Source: Halanaerobiales bacterium
Lineage (GTDB): Bacteria > Bacillota > Halanaerobiia > Halanaerobiales > JADQBU01
Length of the DNA: 16,038 nucleotides
NCBI GenBank assembly: GCA_016278435.1
Contig: JADQBU010000110.1
Coordinates: forward strand, 1-16,038
Direction of reading: 5' to 3'
The translations under genes and the position numbers were made by a program. Each line of letters begins with the position of its first letter. The first letter of the stretch is position 1. This document shows positions 1 to 7,300 of this stretch, one piece after another. Under the pieces are notes generated by a model. The model was not told the DNA's origin, searched no databases, and saw only the letters and a program-made list of their open reading frames with translations.

Positions 1-114
1 TTTAAGCAAAAAAGTGCTATCAACCCCACCGGAAAAACCAACTGCCACAATTTCCAACCCTTTAATAATTTCCTTTAATTTATTGAACTTTTCCGTAAGA
101 TCTGTTTCAATCAT
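1..114 (-). CDS. larE: LarE-type ATP-dependent sacrificial sulfur transferase, 5' part only
   Basis: Only the first 38 codons are in the window; the gene runs off the left edge. The start is the ATG at 114-112, with a perfect AGGAGG six bases upstream (126-121). The translation has a short helical N-terminus and then a hydrophobic strand leading into the PP-loop ATP-pyrophosphatase motif SGGVDS (residues 28-33), followed by TFLLK. In the LarE family this loop binds ATP and adenylates the pyridinium dicarboxylate precursor before a cysteine of the enzyme gives up its sulfur, which builds the nickel-pincer nucleotide cofactor of lactate racemase-like enzymes. The gene starts 51 bases after nikO with no terminator between, so it is probably the last visible gene of the nickel operon, and that context fits LarE. 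Other PP-loop enzymes (NAD synthetase, ExsB/QueC, asparagine synthetase) share the loop and cannot be strictly excluded from 38 residues. Confidence 0.82.
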   Translation of the reverse strand, partial: MIETDLTEKFNKLKEIIKGLEIVAVGFSGGVDSTFLLK

Positions 115-165
115 CTTTATCCTCCTTATAAAACTCCTGGTTAATCCAATCTTCTTTTCTTATTA

Positions 166-789
166 CTACATATAATTAATTCTATCTGTCACCCTCTGTA
201 ACAATTCCTCATTGTGAGATACAATAATAAAGGATTGAGAAATTCTATTATTAAGAATATCTACCATTTTGCCGGTCGTTTTTCTATCAAGCCCGGAAAA
301 GGGCTCATCAAGCAGAAGAATCCTGGGCTCCATGGCCAGTACTGCAGCGATAGCGATCATCTTCTTTTCACCGCCGGAAAGATGATAAGTAATCCTTTTT
401 TCAAACCCCTGCATACCCAGAAGCTTCAGGGTCTCCTTGACTATTTCCCTGGCTTCCTGGTGGCTTTTACCCAGATTTAAGGGTCCAAAAGCTACTTCTT
501 CTTCTACAGTTGGATTAAAGAGCTGGTCATCAACATCCTGGAAAAGCAACCCTATTTTTTCCCGGACTTCGATATAGTCTTCCTGCTTCTCCCGTTTCTG
601 ACCAAAAATTATGATATCCCCTTCATCAGGTGCCAGCAAACCCATGATTAATTTAAACAAGGTCGTCTTCCCACTACCATTAGGTCCAATCAGGCCCAGA
701 CGGTCGCCCTGACTAAACGTAAAGTTAAAATCATTTAAGACCATGATCCCATCTGGATATTTATATGAAATATTCTTCAGTTCTATCAT
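166..789 (-). CDS. nikO: Nickel ECF transporter ATPase NikO (CbiO family)
   Basis: This is the ATP-binding subunit that energises nickel uptake from the cytoplasmic face. From the ATG at 789-787 it has 207 residues: Walker A GPNGSGKT at 35-42, Q-loop glutamine 84 in a DVDDQLF context typical of CbiO/EcfA proteins, signature LSGGE at 137-141, Walker B ILLLDEP ending at 163, and an H-loop SHN near 193. All catalytic residues are present. The start overlaps the nikQ stop as TGATG; a TTG one codon earlier (792) is also possible but is less likely. The protein stops soon after the H-loop, so it lacks the C-terminal extension found in many EcfA/CbiO ATPases (commonly about 270 residues). Such short forms are known for dedicated Ni/Co ECF systems. 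The cobalt-specific alternative is less likely because nikK, nikL and larE are neighbours. Confidence 0.9.
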   Translation of the reverse strand: MIELKNISYKYPDGIMVLNDFNFTFSQGDRLGLIGPNGSGKTTLFKLIMGLLAPDEGDIIIFGQKREKQEDYIEVREKIGLLFQDVDDQLFNPTVEEEVAFGPLNLGKSHQEAREIVKETLKLLGMQGFEKRITYHLSGGEKKMIAIAAVLAMEPRILLLDEPFSGLDRKTTGKMVDILNNRISQSFIIVSHNEELLQRVTDRINYM

Positions 790-1547
790 CAAAATACAAC
801 ACCTTTTTCTAGTAAAATAAACCAGGCTACAGCCAGTAAACCAGTAATTAAAAATATATAATCATAAAAGGAAACAGCAAAGTCATCCATAATATAAAAT
901 TTCCCCTTAAACCCACGGCAGAGCATGGCCTCATAAACCCGCTGGGAGCGTTCATAACTTTTGATAAATAACATTCCTATCAAGTAGGCATATGTTTTAT
1001 AACTGTGGATACCGGTCCTTGATTTAAAACCCCTGAGCAGAATAGAATTATTCAATTTTTTGAATTCACGCCCGAGAACATGGAGATAACGGTAGATTAA
1101 AAAAAGTAAATAAACCAGTTTTTCCGGTAAATACAGATATCTGAGAGCATGCATTAAGGCCGAAATAGTACTTGTAGCAATTAAGGTTATAATTATCAGC
1201 ATCACAGCATTTGACCTCAGGGTAATTCTCAGGGCATAAAAAACACCTTCCCGGGAAGCCGTCAGTGGCCCCAGTTGGAATAAAGTTGTGCCCCCATAGG
1301 TAAAAGGCAGCATAAACCAGATAAAGAAGATAAAAAAATTAATTATTAATATCCTCTTTAATACGAGCCTGAAATCAAGGCCGGCACTTAGTAATAGCAA
1401 TAAAGCAAGAATTAAGGCCTGTGTTAACATTACCAGGTTGTTACCGGTTGCTATCACAACTGCCATTAATACAGTAATTATTACCTTTAATCTGGGATCA
1501 AGTTGGTGTATCCAGCTTACTCCTTTAGCAAATCTTTCATCGATCAT
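789..1547 (-). CDS. nikQ: Nickel ECF transporter transmembrane coupling subunit NikQ (CbiQ family)
   Basis: This is the integral membrane T-component that couples the ATPase NikO to the substrate-binding protein NikM. I start it at the ATG at 1547-1545 (MIDERFAKG), giving 252 residues. The longer reading frame to 1613 would add 22 residues with no family resemblance and would overlap nikL heavily. A GAAGGAA ribosome binding site lies upstream of the chosen start, which overlaps the end of nikL by 11 bases. Features visible: N-terminal LDPRLKV motif of the CbiQ family, about five hydrophobic segments, and the cytoplasmic helices with an ALRYLYLPEKLV stretch followed by AMLCRGFKG. The latter carries the Arg-Gly signature of the coupling helix (consensus A-x-x-x-R-G) that docks into the ATPase groove. 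Gene order and translational coupling on both sides support one transporter operon. Confidence 0.88.
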   Translation of the reverse strand: MIDERFAKGVSWIHQLDPRLKVIITVLMAVVIATGNNLVMLTQALILALLLLLSAGLDFRLVLKRILIINFFIFFIWFMLPFTYGGTTLFQLGPLTASREGVFYALRITLRSNAVMLIIITLIATSTISALMHALRYLYLPEKLVYLLFLIYRYLHVLGREFKKLNNSILLRGFKSRTGIHSYKTYAYLIGMLFIKSYERSQRVYEAMLCRGFKGKFYIMDDFAVSFYDYIFLITGLLAVAWFILLEKGVVF

Positions 1548-2115
1548 CGTTCTTATTCCTTCTCTTTTCCCGGAAATACAGGTAGAGAGCCAACAGACCA
1601 AAGATATATCCAATTCCGCCCAGTATCTCTGTCATACCCGGCCGGCTACTTGCAAGCTGAATATCAACCAGGGTATTCTGTAAGGGCTTAAGTTTTCTAT
1701 CCAGTTCTTCACTTATAATTGATCTCAATTCGTCTTCCTGTATTCCCTGGAGGTTAGTACTTCCTGTCTGGTTATTTATCTCGGGAATCTCATCCTTACT
1801 TAGAATATATTCGGCCTGATGGCCCAGACCGGCAGTAAGTACAACCCTCAGATCTTCCCGGGCTGGCAGAGGACAGCTATATTTACCATCAGTATCAGTT
1901 TTACCACTGACCAGCAATTTTCCTGCTGGACCATAGACCTCGACTTCTGCCTTCTGAACCGGGTCACCATCACCATATACTCCCTTTACTATCAGCTCTT
2001 CCCCTTCTACCGCAGCATAAACTACTACCCTGTGGGCACTGGCAGTAACCGAAAACATCAAAATAAAGCCCAGACTCAGTAATATTATAAGTTTTTTATT
2101 TGCCATTATTTTCAC
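1537..2115 (-). CDS. nikL: NikL, exported membrane-anchored accessory component of the nickel ECF transporter
   Basis: This 192-residue protein probably sits on the outer face of the membrane and helps deliver nickel to NikM. A GTG start at 2115 is chosen because GGGAGG (inside the last nikM codons) lies 9 bases before it; an ATG three codons later is spaced too far. Residues 1-27 form a signal peptide ending ASA, so cleavage would expose His28 as the mature N-terminus. Residues 28-105 look like a small beta-rich, carboxypeptidase-regulatory-like (Ig-type) domain (VYGDGDPV, DTDGKYSC, and GLGHQAEY with His99). A charged, probably helical stretch follows at about 125-155. One C-terminal transmembrane helix at about 163-181 is followed by a basic cytoplasmic tail. 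The position between nikM and nikQ matches known nikKMLQO clusters. The family name is from context and architecture rather than strong sequence recall. Confidence 0.75.
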   Translation of the reverse strand: MKIMANKKLIILLSLGFILMFSVTASAHRVVVYAAVEGEELIVKGVYGDGDPVQKAEVEVYGPAGKLLVSGKTDTDGKYSCPLPAREDLRVVLTAGLGHQAEYILSKDEIPEINNQTGSTNLQGIQEDELRSIISEELDRKLKPLQNTLVDIQLASSRPGMTEILGGIGYIFGLLALYLYFREKRRNKNDDR

Positions 2116-2116
2116 T

Positions 2117-2716
2117 CTACATACCTCCCAGCAGCTCAGGTTTTACTTTTTTTATAAATAATAAACAGAAATAACTTACAATACCCTCGATGACCATTAC
2201 CGGCAGATGTGCCAGCAAGGCAAGTTTGGCAACTTCCAGCCAGGACTCACCGGTAAGCATCAAAGAAAAAGCCAGTAAAATACCGGATAAAAGCACAGCC
2301 AGGGATCCACAGATAAAAGCCATAATCCCGTCCAGTTTTTCTGATTTTCCGGCGGTGGTTTTAAACAGCAACCAGGAGATTAAACCCGGCAGGGCAAAGA
2401 TTATAGTATTGACACCAAGCACAGTTAATCCTCCGTACTGCAGTAGAATGGCCTGCAAAAGTAAAATTAATAAATAAGAAGGAAATATCTGCCAGCCCAG
2501 TAGTATTCCCCCGACCCCATTCAAGATCAAATGAACACTGGTAGGTCCCAGGGGAATATGAATCAAAGAAGCTATAAACAAAGCTGAAGAGACAACAGCA
2601 ATTTTGGGAATATCCTGGTCTTTCATTTTTTTTAAGCCAATAGTTACACCAGCGGCGGTTAGCGCTATACCAGATGCCAGTACTGGTACAGATAGAACCC
2701 CTTCCGATATATGCAT
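2117..2716 (-). CDS. nikM: Nickel ECF transporter substrate-binding subunit NikM (CbiM family)
   Basis: This is the membrane S-component that captures the metal ion. It has 199 residues and starts at ATG 2716 with GGAGG seven bases upstream. The N-terminus is MHISEG, the CbiM/NikM hallmark. In the structurally studied NikM the free amino group, the His2 backbone and side chain, and a further histidine make a square-planar nickel site, so no signal peptide is removed. Further histidines here are His53 and His62 in the conserved SLIHIPLGPTSVHL stretch, which are candidate ligands. About six hydrophobic segments follow, including the HLILNGVGGILLGW core and a LLAHLPVMVIEGIVS segment typical of the family. 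It is shorter than CbiM proteins that carry a fused CbiN-like part; here the separate NikL may take that role. Cobalt transport is the main alternative, and the neighbours favour nickel. Confidence 0.9.
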   Translation of the reverse strand: MHISEGVLSVPVLASGIALTAAGVTIGLKKMKDQDIPKIAVVSSALFIASLIHIPLGPTSVHLILNGVGGILLGWQIFPSYLLILLLQAILLQYGGLTVLGVNTIIFALPGLISWLLFKTTAGKSEKLDGIMAFICGSLAVLLSGILLAFSLMLTGESWLEVAKLALLAHLPVMVIEGIVSYFCLLFIKKVKPELLGGM

Positions 2717-2729
2717 AATATTACCTCCA

Positions 2730-3518
2730 CTATTTCATATCGTAAGCCTTAACCCAGATCAGAGCACCCAGTTCATGGTCTTTACCTTCTATTTTTTCAC
2801 CATCCAACAGAGCGGCAAATCCCCACCAGCCTGGACCGGGAATACCATATGCAAACACCCCGTTCCCATCTGCCTTGACAATCTGGGTAATAAATGTATC
2901 ATCCGGAACCTCAATTACCCTGTAACTATCTCCTTTTATAGCGGGAAAGAGGGCCTGGTTAAAAAATTCAACCTCAATTTCAGCATAAGGAACCGGTTTT
3001 CCGTCTTTCTTGACAATTCCCCGGAAGACATTACCGGTCCAGAGACCGTAGGGCCTGGTCAAAGGAACAATTTCGGCCTTCATACCCAGTTCATGGTCCC
3101 ATTCATTGGAAACTCCCATCGAATTAACAACTACCTTTGTACAGTGAGTTATATACTTGTCTTCTGCTTCTTCCCAGTAGGGAGCAGGTTCTACAAAAAA
3201 TATAAAATCACCAAAGCCTTTAATCTTATATGAAGCAGCATAAGCGTCTCCTTCCAGAATCTTAATCGGTTGTAGGGATTGCAGTAGATTTTTCGATTCA
3301 CCCTGGTGATAGACTCCGAATTTTACCGGTTTATCCATGTCCATTACTTCCTCAGCTGACATGGGATGGGTGAATAAGAGATTTAAATCAATAGTTGTCT
3401 CTTCTCCCTGCATGACAACCTCATCAGAAGGTAAGAGCATCTGGAAATGTGCACTGGTACTAAGACTGAAAACAAAAAGAAGTAACAAAATAAAAACAGC
3501 AGTAATATTTTTTTTCAT
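2730..3518 (-). CDS. nikK: NikK, exported DUF4198-family nickel uptake accessory protein
   Basis: This is the first gene of the nickel operon, 262 residues, start ATG 3518 with a purine-rich GGGGGAGAAG site upstream. Residues 1-23 are a signal peptide (KK, hydrophobic core, TSA), after which the mature chain would begin His24-Phe-Gln-Met. The remainder fits the DUF4198 family, extracytoplasmic beta-sandwich proteins linked to Ni/Co ECF transporters. It contains His51 in LLFTHPM, a carboxypeptidase-regulatory-like segment around 165-185 (KKDGKPVPYAEIEVEF), and a glycine/tryptophan-rich GPGWWGF turn at 228-234. The pentapeptide DHELG occurs twice (141-145 and 247-251). It has no C-terminal transmembrane helix or lipobox, so it is either soluble outside the cell or held by partners. 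The stop lies 13 bases before the nikM start. The function as a metal-binding accessory protein is inferred from family and context. Confidence 0.8.
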   Translation of the reverse strand: MKKNITAVFILLLLFVFSLSTSAHFQMLLPSDEVVMQGEETTIDLNLLFTHPMSAEEVMDMDKPVKFGVYHQGESKNLLQSLQPIKILEGDAYAASYKIKGFGDFIFFVEPAPYWEEAEDKYITHCTKVVVNSMGVSNEWDHELGMKAEIVPLTRPYGLWTGNVFRGIVKKDGKPVPYAEIEVEFFNQALFPAIKGDSYRVIEVPDDTFITQIVKADGNGVFAYGIPGPGWWGFAALLDGEKIEGKDHELGALIWVKAYDMK

Positions 3519-3537
3519 CTTAATATCTTCTCCCCCT

Positions 3538-3566
3538 ATTATACCCCGGCTACTGCGGGATTTTAA
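3538..3566 (-). promoter_or_regulatory. Probable promoter of the nik operon
   Basis: A perfect TATAAT (minus strand, 3543-3538) lies 20 bases before the nikK start. Seventeen bases upstream is TTAAAA, a weak -35. The spacer contains a small inverted repeat, CCCG-7-CGGG, which might be an operator. I see no NikR-type GTATGA/TCATAC dyad. Confidence 0.45.
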
Positions 3567-3611
3567 AAATTATTTAAAATCACAGTCTAACCCAGGAAAA
3601 ATCTATCTAAC

Positions 3612-3676
3612 CAAAATAAAAAGACCACGAAAACCGGCTGTTCTCCGCTGAACAGCTAAAAGATCTTCGTGATCTT
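3612..3676 (-). terminator. Two-tier hairpin with U-rich tail between the DUF3842 gene and the nik operon
   Basis: Outer arms 3621-3631 and 3666-3676 pair over 11 bases. One pair is a G-U wobble in minus-strand RNA but a C-A mismatch in plus-strand RNA, so the structure fits minus-strand transcription. Nested inside is a perfect 7-bp stem GCTGTTC (3637-3643) with GAACAGC (3650-3656). The minus strand continues into TTTTTATTTT. It most likely terminates the DUF3842 transcript, and could alternatively act as a leader attenuator for nik. Confidence 0.6.
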
Positions 3677-3748
3677 CATTTCATTTTAATTTTCTATTAG
3701 AAAAGAGCTAAATTGGCTAATAATAGCAAGATTTACTGACAATACTAT

Positions 3749-4168
3749 CTAACTATTGTCCCTGATAAACAGTTTCAACTTTCCAACCATCTCAGTTACC
3801 AGATTATTAATGGACTGTTCTTTCATCCCAATTAACTCAAAATGGGGTTGATTAATTCCCAGTAAGAATTTCTTGGCCGGACAGTCAACAATAGCTTCGG
3901 CCATTGCTGCTGTAATTTCTCCCAGCATAGAATTAGGGATAATGATTCCCAGGGGTCCGGTAACAATATCTACCTGACGGGCTGTAACCTTAATAGCATT
4001 CTCACCTGTAGCTCCCCGGTCAGCTCCTTTATTGAGCATGTTAGCAGTTGCTCCAGAATTCGTCCCAAGAGCAATAATTTTAACCGGATTTTCCAGTTCT
4101 TTTTTTAAGTTTTCTATTATCTGGCAGCCCAGTCCGCCGCCAAGTCCATCAACTACTGCTATTTTCAA
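3749..4168 (-). CDS. DUF3842 family protein, predicted nucleotide-binding fold
   Basis: This 139-residue protein of unknown function matches the DUF3842 pattern as I know it from anaerobic Bacillota: an N-terminal strand followed by a glycine-rich loop (VVDGLGGGLG, residues 5-14), then a helix. This looks like a Rossmann-type dinucleotide or nucleotide site. Other features are ALGTNSGATANML (33-45), GADRGATGEN (48-57), and a hydrophobic GPLGIIIPNSMLGEIT segment. There is no signal peptide or membrane helix, so it is probably cytosolic. The start is TTG at 4168: the strong AGGAGG is six bases upstream and no ATG exists nearby. It has its own promoter (4214-4242) and a hairpin terminator downstream, so it is probably monocistronic, isolated between the formate dehydrogenase and nickel operons. 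No specific reaction can be assigned. Confidence 0.8.
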   Translation of the reverse strand: MKIAVVDGLGGGLGCQIIENLKKELENPVKIIALGTNSGATANMLNKGADRGATGENAIKVTARQVDIVTGPLGIIIPNSMLGEITAAMAEAIVDCPAKKFLLGINQPHFELIGMKEQSINNLVTEMVGKLKLFIRDNS

Positions 4169-4213
4169 AGTAGGCCTCCTGCTTTTCCGTCAAAATTCTT
4201 ATATCGTGATTTT

Positions 4214-4242
4214 ATTTTATCACAGTTCATGTTACAATTCAA
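4214..4242 (-). promoter_or_regulatory. Sigma-A type promoter of the DUF3842 gene
   Basis: Minus strand TTGAAT (4242-4237), 17-base spacer, TAAAAT (4219-4214). The predicted transcript start is near 4207, giving a leader of about 40 bases before the TTG start. Confidence 0.65.
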
Positions 4243-4276
4243 AGAAAGTTATTCTGGACTTTCCTCAATTTTAGAG

Positions 4277-4314
4277 AGGTTAATACGACGCGGTCACGAA
4301 GCTAGTATTAACCT
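4277..4314 (-). terminator. 10-bp inverted repeat downstream of the formate dehydrogenase fusion
   Basis: AGGTTAATAC (4277-4286) and GTATTAACCT (4305-4314) are perfectly complementary around an 18-base loop, 34 bases past the stop codon. No run of U follows, so it would be a weak intrinsic terminator or a 3'-end stabilising structure. An extra copy of AGGTTAAT at 4345-4352 overlaps the stop codon and could compete for pairing. Confidence 0.45.
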
Positions 4315-4347
4315 GACCATTGTGCAACTAGAAAATAAATCGAAAGG

Positions 4348-7300
4348 TTAATGAACTTTCTCCATTTTAACAGCCGAAACCTTCAGTTCCGGTATCTTGG
4401 CATCAGGATCCAGAACCGAATTTGTCAGACGGTTAGCCGGGCTTTCCGCATAATGGAAGGGCATAAATAGATGTCCTTTTCGGACTCTTTCTCCCACCCG
4501 GGCATAAGTTTCTACCGTTCCCCGTCTGGAACTTACCCGGACCCGGTCGCCGTCTTCAATTCCTATTTCAGCAGCGTCTTCCCGGTTGACCTCAACATAG
4601 GCATCCGGCTGATAGATATTAATAGCCTCGGAATTTCTGGTCATGGTTCCGGTATGGAACTGATAGAGCATCCGCCCGGTCATCATAAACATGTCGTATT
4701 CTTCATCAGGCTCTTCTGCCGGCGGGATGTAACTTGCCGGGTTGAACTTACCTTTGCCCCGGGAAAATTTACCCTGATGCAGGAATTTAGTTCCCGGATG
4801 TTCGCGGTCAGTACAGGGCCACTGCAGTCCTGTTTCTCCCAGGCGGTCATAATAAATTCCACCATATATCGGGGTGACTTCTGCAATTTCATCCATTATC
4901 TCTGCCACAGAGTTATAACTCATTTCATATCCCATTCTCCGGGCCAGATCACAGATGATCTCCCAGTCCGGACGGGCCTGACCGGGGGCTTCAACTGCTT
5001 TGTTAATCCTCTGTATCCGTCGTTCAGTATTAGTAAAGGTACCATCTTTTTCAGCAAAACTGGCTGCCGGTAAGATGACATCAGCATATTCAGCAGTCTC
5101 ACTCAAGAAGATATCCTGAACAACCAGAAACTCTATCTCTTCCAGGGCTTCCCGGATATGATTCTGATCGGGGTCTGATATCATCGGATTCTCACCCATA
5201 ATATAAAGACCTTTCAGCCCTTTGCCGATTTTATTGAACATCTCAACTACAGTTAAACCGATCTCGTCTGAGAGGTCCTCTACTCCCCAGGCTTTAGCGA
5301 ATTTCTCTTTCATAGCCGGATCAGTTACTGCCTGATAACCAGGATAGACATTGGAGAGTGCACCCAGGTCACAGGCACCCTGCACATTATTCTGTCCTCG
5401 CAGGGGGTTAACCCCTGTACTTTCCCGGCCGACATTTCCGGTTAACATAGCCAGGTTGGCTACCGATAGGACGTTATCTGTCCCGGTTCTATGCTGGGTA
5501 ATACCCATGGCAAAGTAAATAGCTCCCTTTTCAGCAGAACCATAAAGACATGCAGCTTCAATGATTTTTTCTGCGGGTACACCGGTTATTTCTGACACCA
5601 TTTCCGGAGTATATTCACTGACAACACTCTTCAGCATCTCAAAGTTCTCGGTCCGCTCTTCTACAAATTCTTTATCATAGAGTTCTTCTTCAATTATCAC
5701 ATGCATTATACCATTGATCAGAGCTACATCTGAACCCGGCCGCTGGTTAATCGAAACATCGGCCAGGCCGGATAGTTCAATTCCCCTCGGGTCAGCAACA
5801 ATCAATTTCGTTCCTTTTTCAAGTGCCCTTTTCATCATACTACCGATAACAGGGTGGTTTTCAGTGGGATTGGAACCTGTTACAAAGATTACATCTGCCC
5901 CTTCCACCTCACCGATCGAGTTGGTCATCGCTCCTGAGCCGAAGGCCTTAACCAGCCCGGCAACAGTAGAGGCATGGCAGAGGCGAGCACAGTGGTCAAC
6001 TGAATTGGTCCCGAGAACTGCCCGCACAAATTTCTGCATGAGATAATTTTCTTCATTTGAACACTTGGCTGAACTTAAACCGGCCAGGGCATCACTACCG
6101 TATTTTTCTTTAATCTCAGTCAGCCGCTGAGCTGTATATTCAAGGGCTTCATCCCAGCTCACATCGACAAACTCCCCATCCTTCTTGATCATAGGAGTCT
6201 TAAGCCGGTCGGGATGATTGACAAAGCTGTAGCCGAAGCGTCCTTTAACACAGGCTTCACCGGCAGGATTCGGTGTCCCATCACGGTAAACAGAACCCAC
6301 TCTAACAATTTTATTATCGATTACATTCAATTCTAACTGACAGCCTACCCCACAATAGGGACAGGTGGTAACAACTTTCTTGAATTCATCTTCTCTACCC
6401 TTACCTGCATGAGGCACATATCTCAGGGCCCCGGTCGGGCACATCTCCACACACTGGCCACAGAAGACACAGTTTGAAAATTCTCCATCAAGACCCTGGT
6501 CACAGGGAGTAGCAATCTTGGTTTTAAAACCTCTTTCTGTAAAATCATAGGCATAGGAGGACTGTACTTCATGATCGACCCTGACACATTTTCCACAGAG
6601 AATACACTTATCGGAGTCAAGTATCAGGAAGGGGTTATCGACTATTAACTGGAATTTAGGTTCAGTTCTGGTTCCAAAGCTGGATTCATCTATCCTGAAT
6701 TCTGTTGCTAAATCACGCAGTGTACAGTCATTTTTAGCAAAACAACTGCATTCCAGACAGCGTTCTCCTTCTTTTTCAATTTCCTCTTTAGTGAAGGTAC
6801 GGGCCACTTCTTTAAAGGTAGATGTTCTTTCTTCCAGACTGATTAAAGTCTGAGGATTCCTCTTCCATTCAACAGGTTCTTCTAATAAATTTAAATCTTC
6901 TTTATCCAGTGACTGCCAGTGACCCCTGGATACATTGGACTTATAAGGAGTCTCATATTTTTCTCCATTTAAAAAGGACTTGATACTTAAAGCAGTCTTT
7001 CTTCCATCGGCCAGTGCTTCTACAACTGTAGCCGGTCCACTTACACAATCACCTGCAGCGAATAAATTATCTTCCACATTACTGTTTGCCGGGTCTACAT
7101 CTACATTACCCCATTTGTTTGCTTTAACCCCATCAGGCGTTTCTGTCTTCTGACCGATAGCGGCGATAACTGTATCTGCCTCCAGCTCAAACTCACTACC
7201 CTCAACTGGAATCGGTCTCCTGCGGCCTGATGCATCAAGTTCACCTAACTCCATCTTGATACAGGTCAGAATTTTTTTACCGTTTTCTTCTCGTAATTTA

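Noticed and set aside
1548..1613. 22-residue N-terminal extension of NikQ
   Set aside because: It would read through the nikL C-terminal region and does not resemble the CbiQ N-terminus, which begins at MIDERFAKG.
2604..3233. 209-codon open frame on the plus strand opposite nikM/nikK
   Set aside because: It lies antisense to two clearly recognisable genes, has no ribosome binding site of note and the translation has no family character.
3519..3748. NiCo riboswitch or NikR operator upstream of nikK
   Set aside because: I could not find the four-helix junction of the NiCo motif or a GTATGA/TCATAC dyad; only the hairpin terminator and a simple promoter are supported.
3738..3760. 7-bp inverted repeat GACAATA/TATTGTC around the DUF3842 stop codon
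   Set aside because: It is short, AT-rich and has no U run after it; the stronger hairpin at 3612-3676 explains termination better.
4258..4268. GAGGAAAGTCC on the minus strand, the signature of the RNase P RNA P4 helix
   Set aside because: The following conserved RNase P segments are missing and the interval before the DUF3842 start is far too short and holds a good promoter instead. Chance match.
4471..5073. 200-codon open frame on the plus strand opposite the FDH catalytic domain
   Set aside because: Shadow of the molybdopterin domain; low-complexity Ser/Phe/His-rich translation and no start signals.
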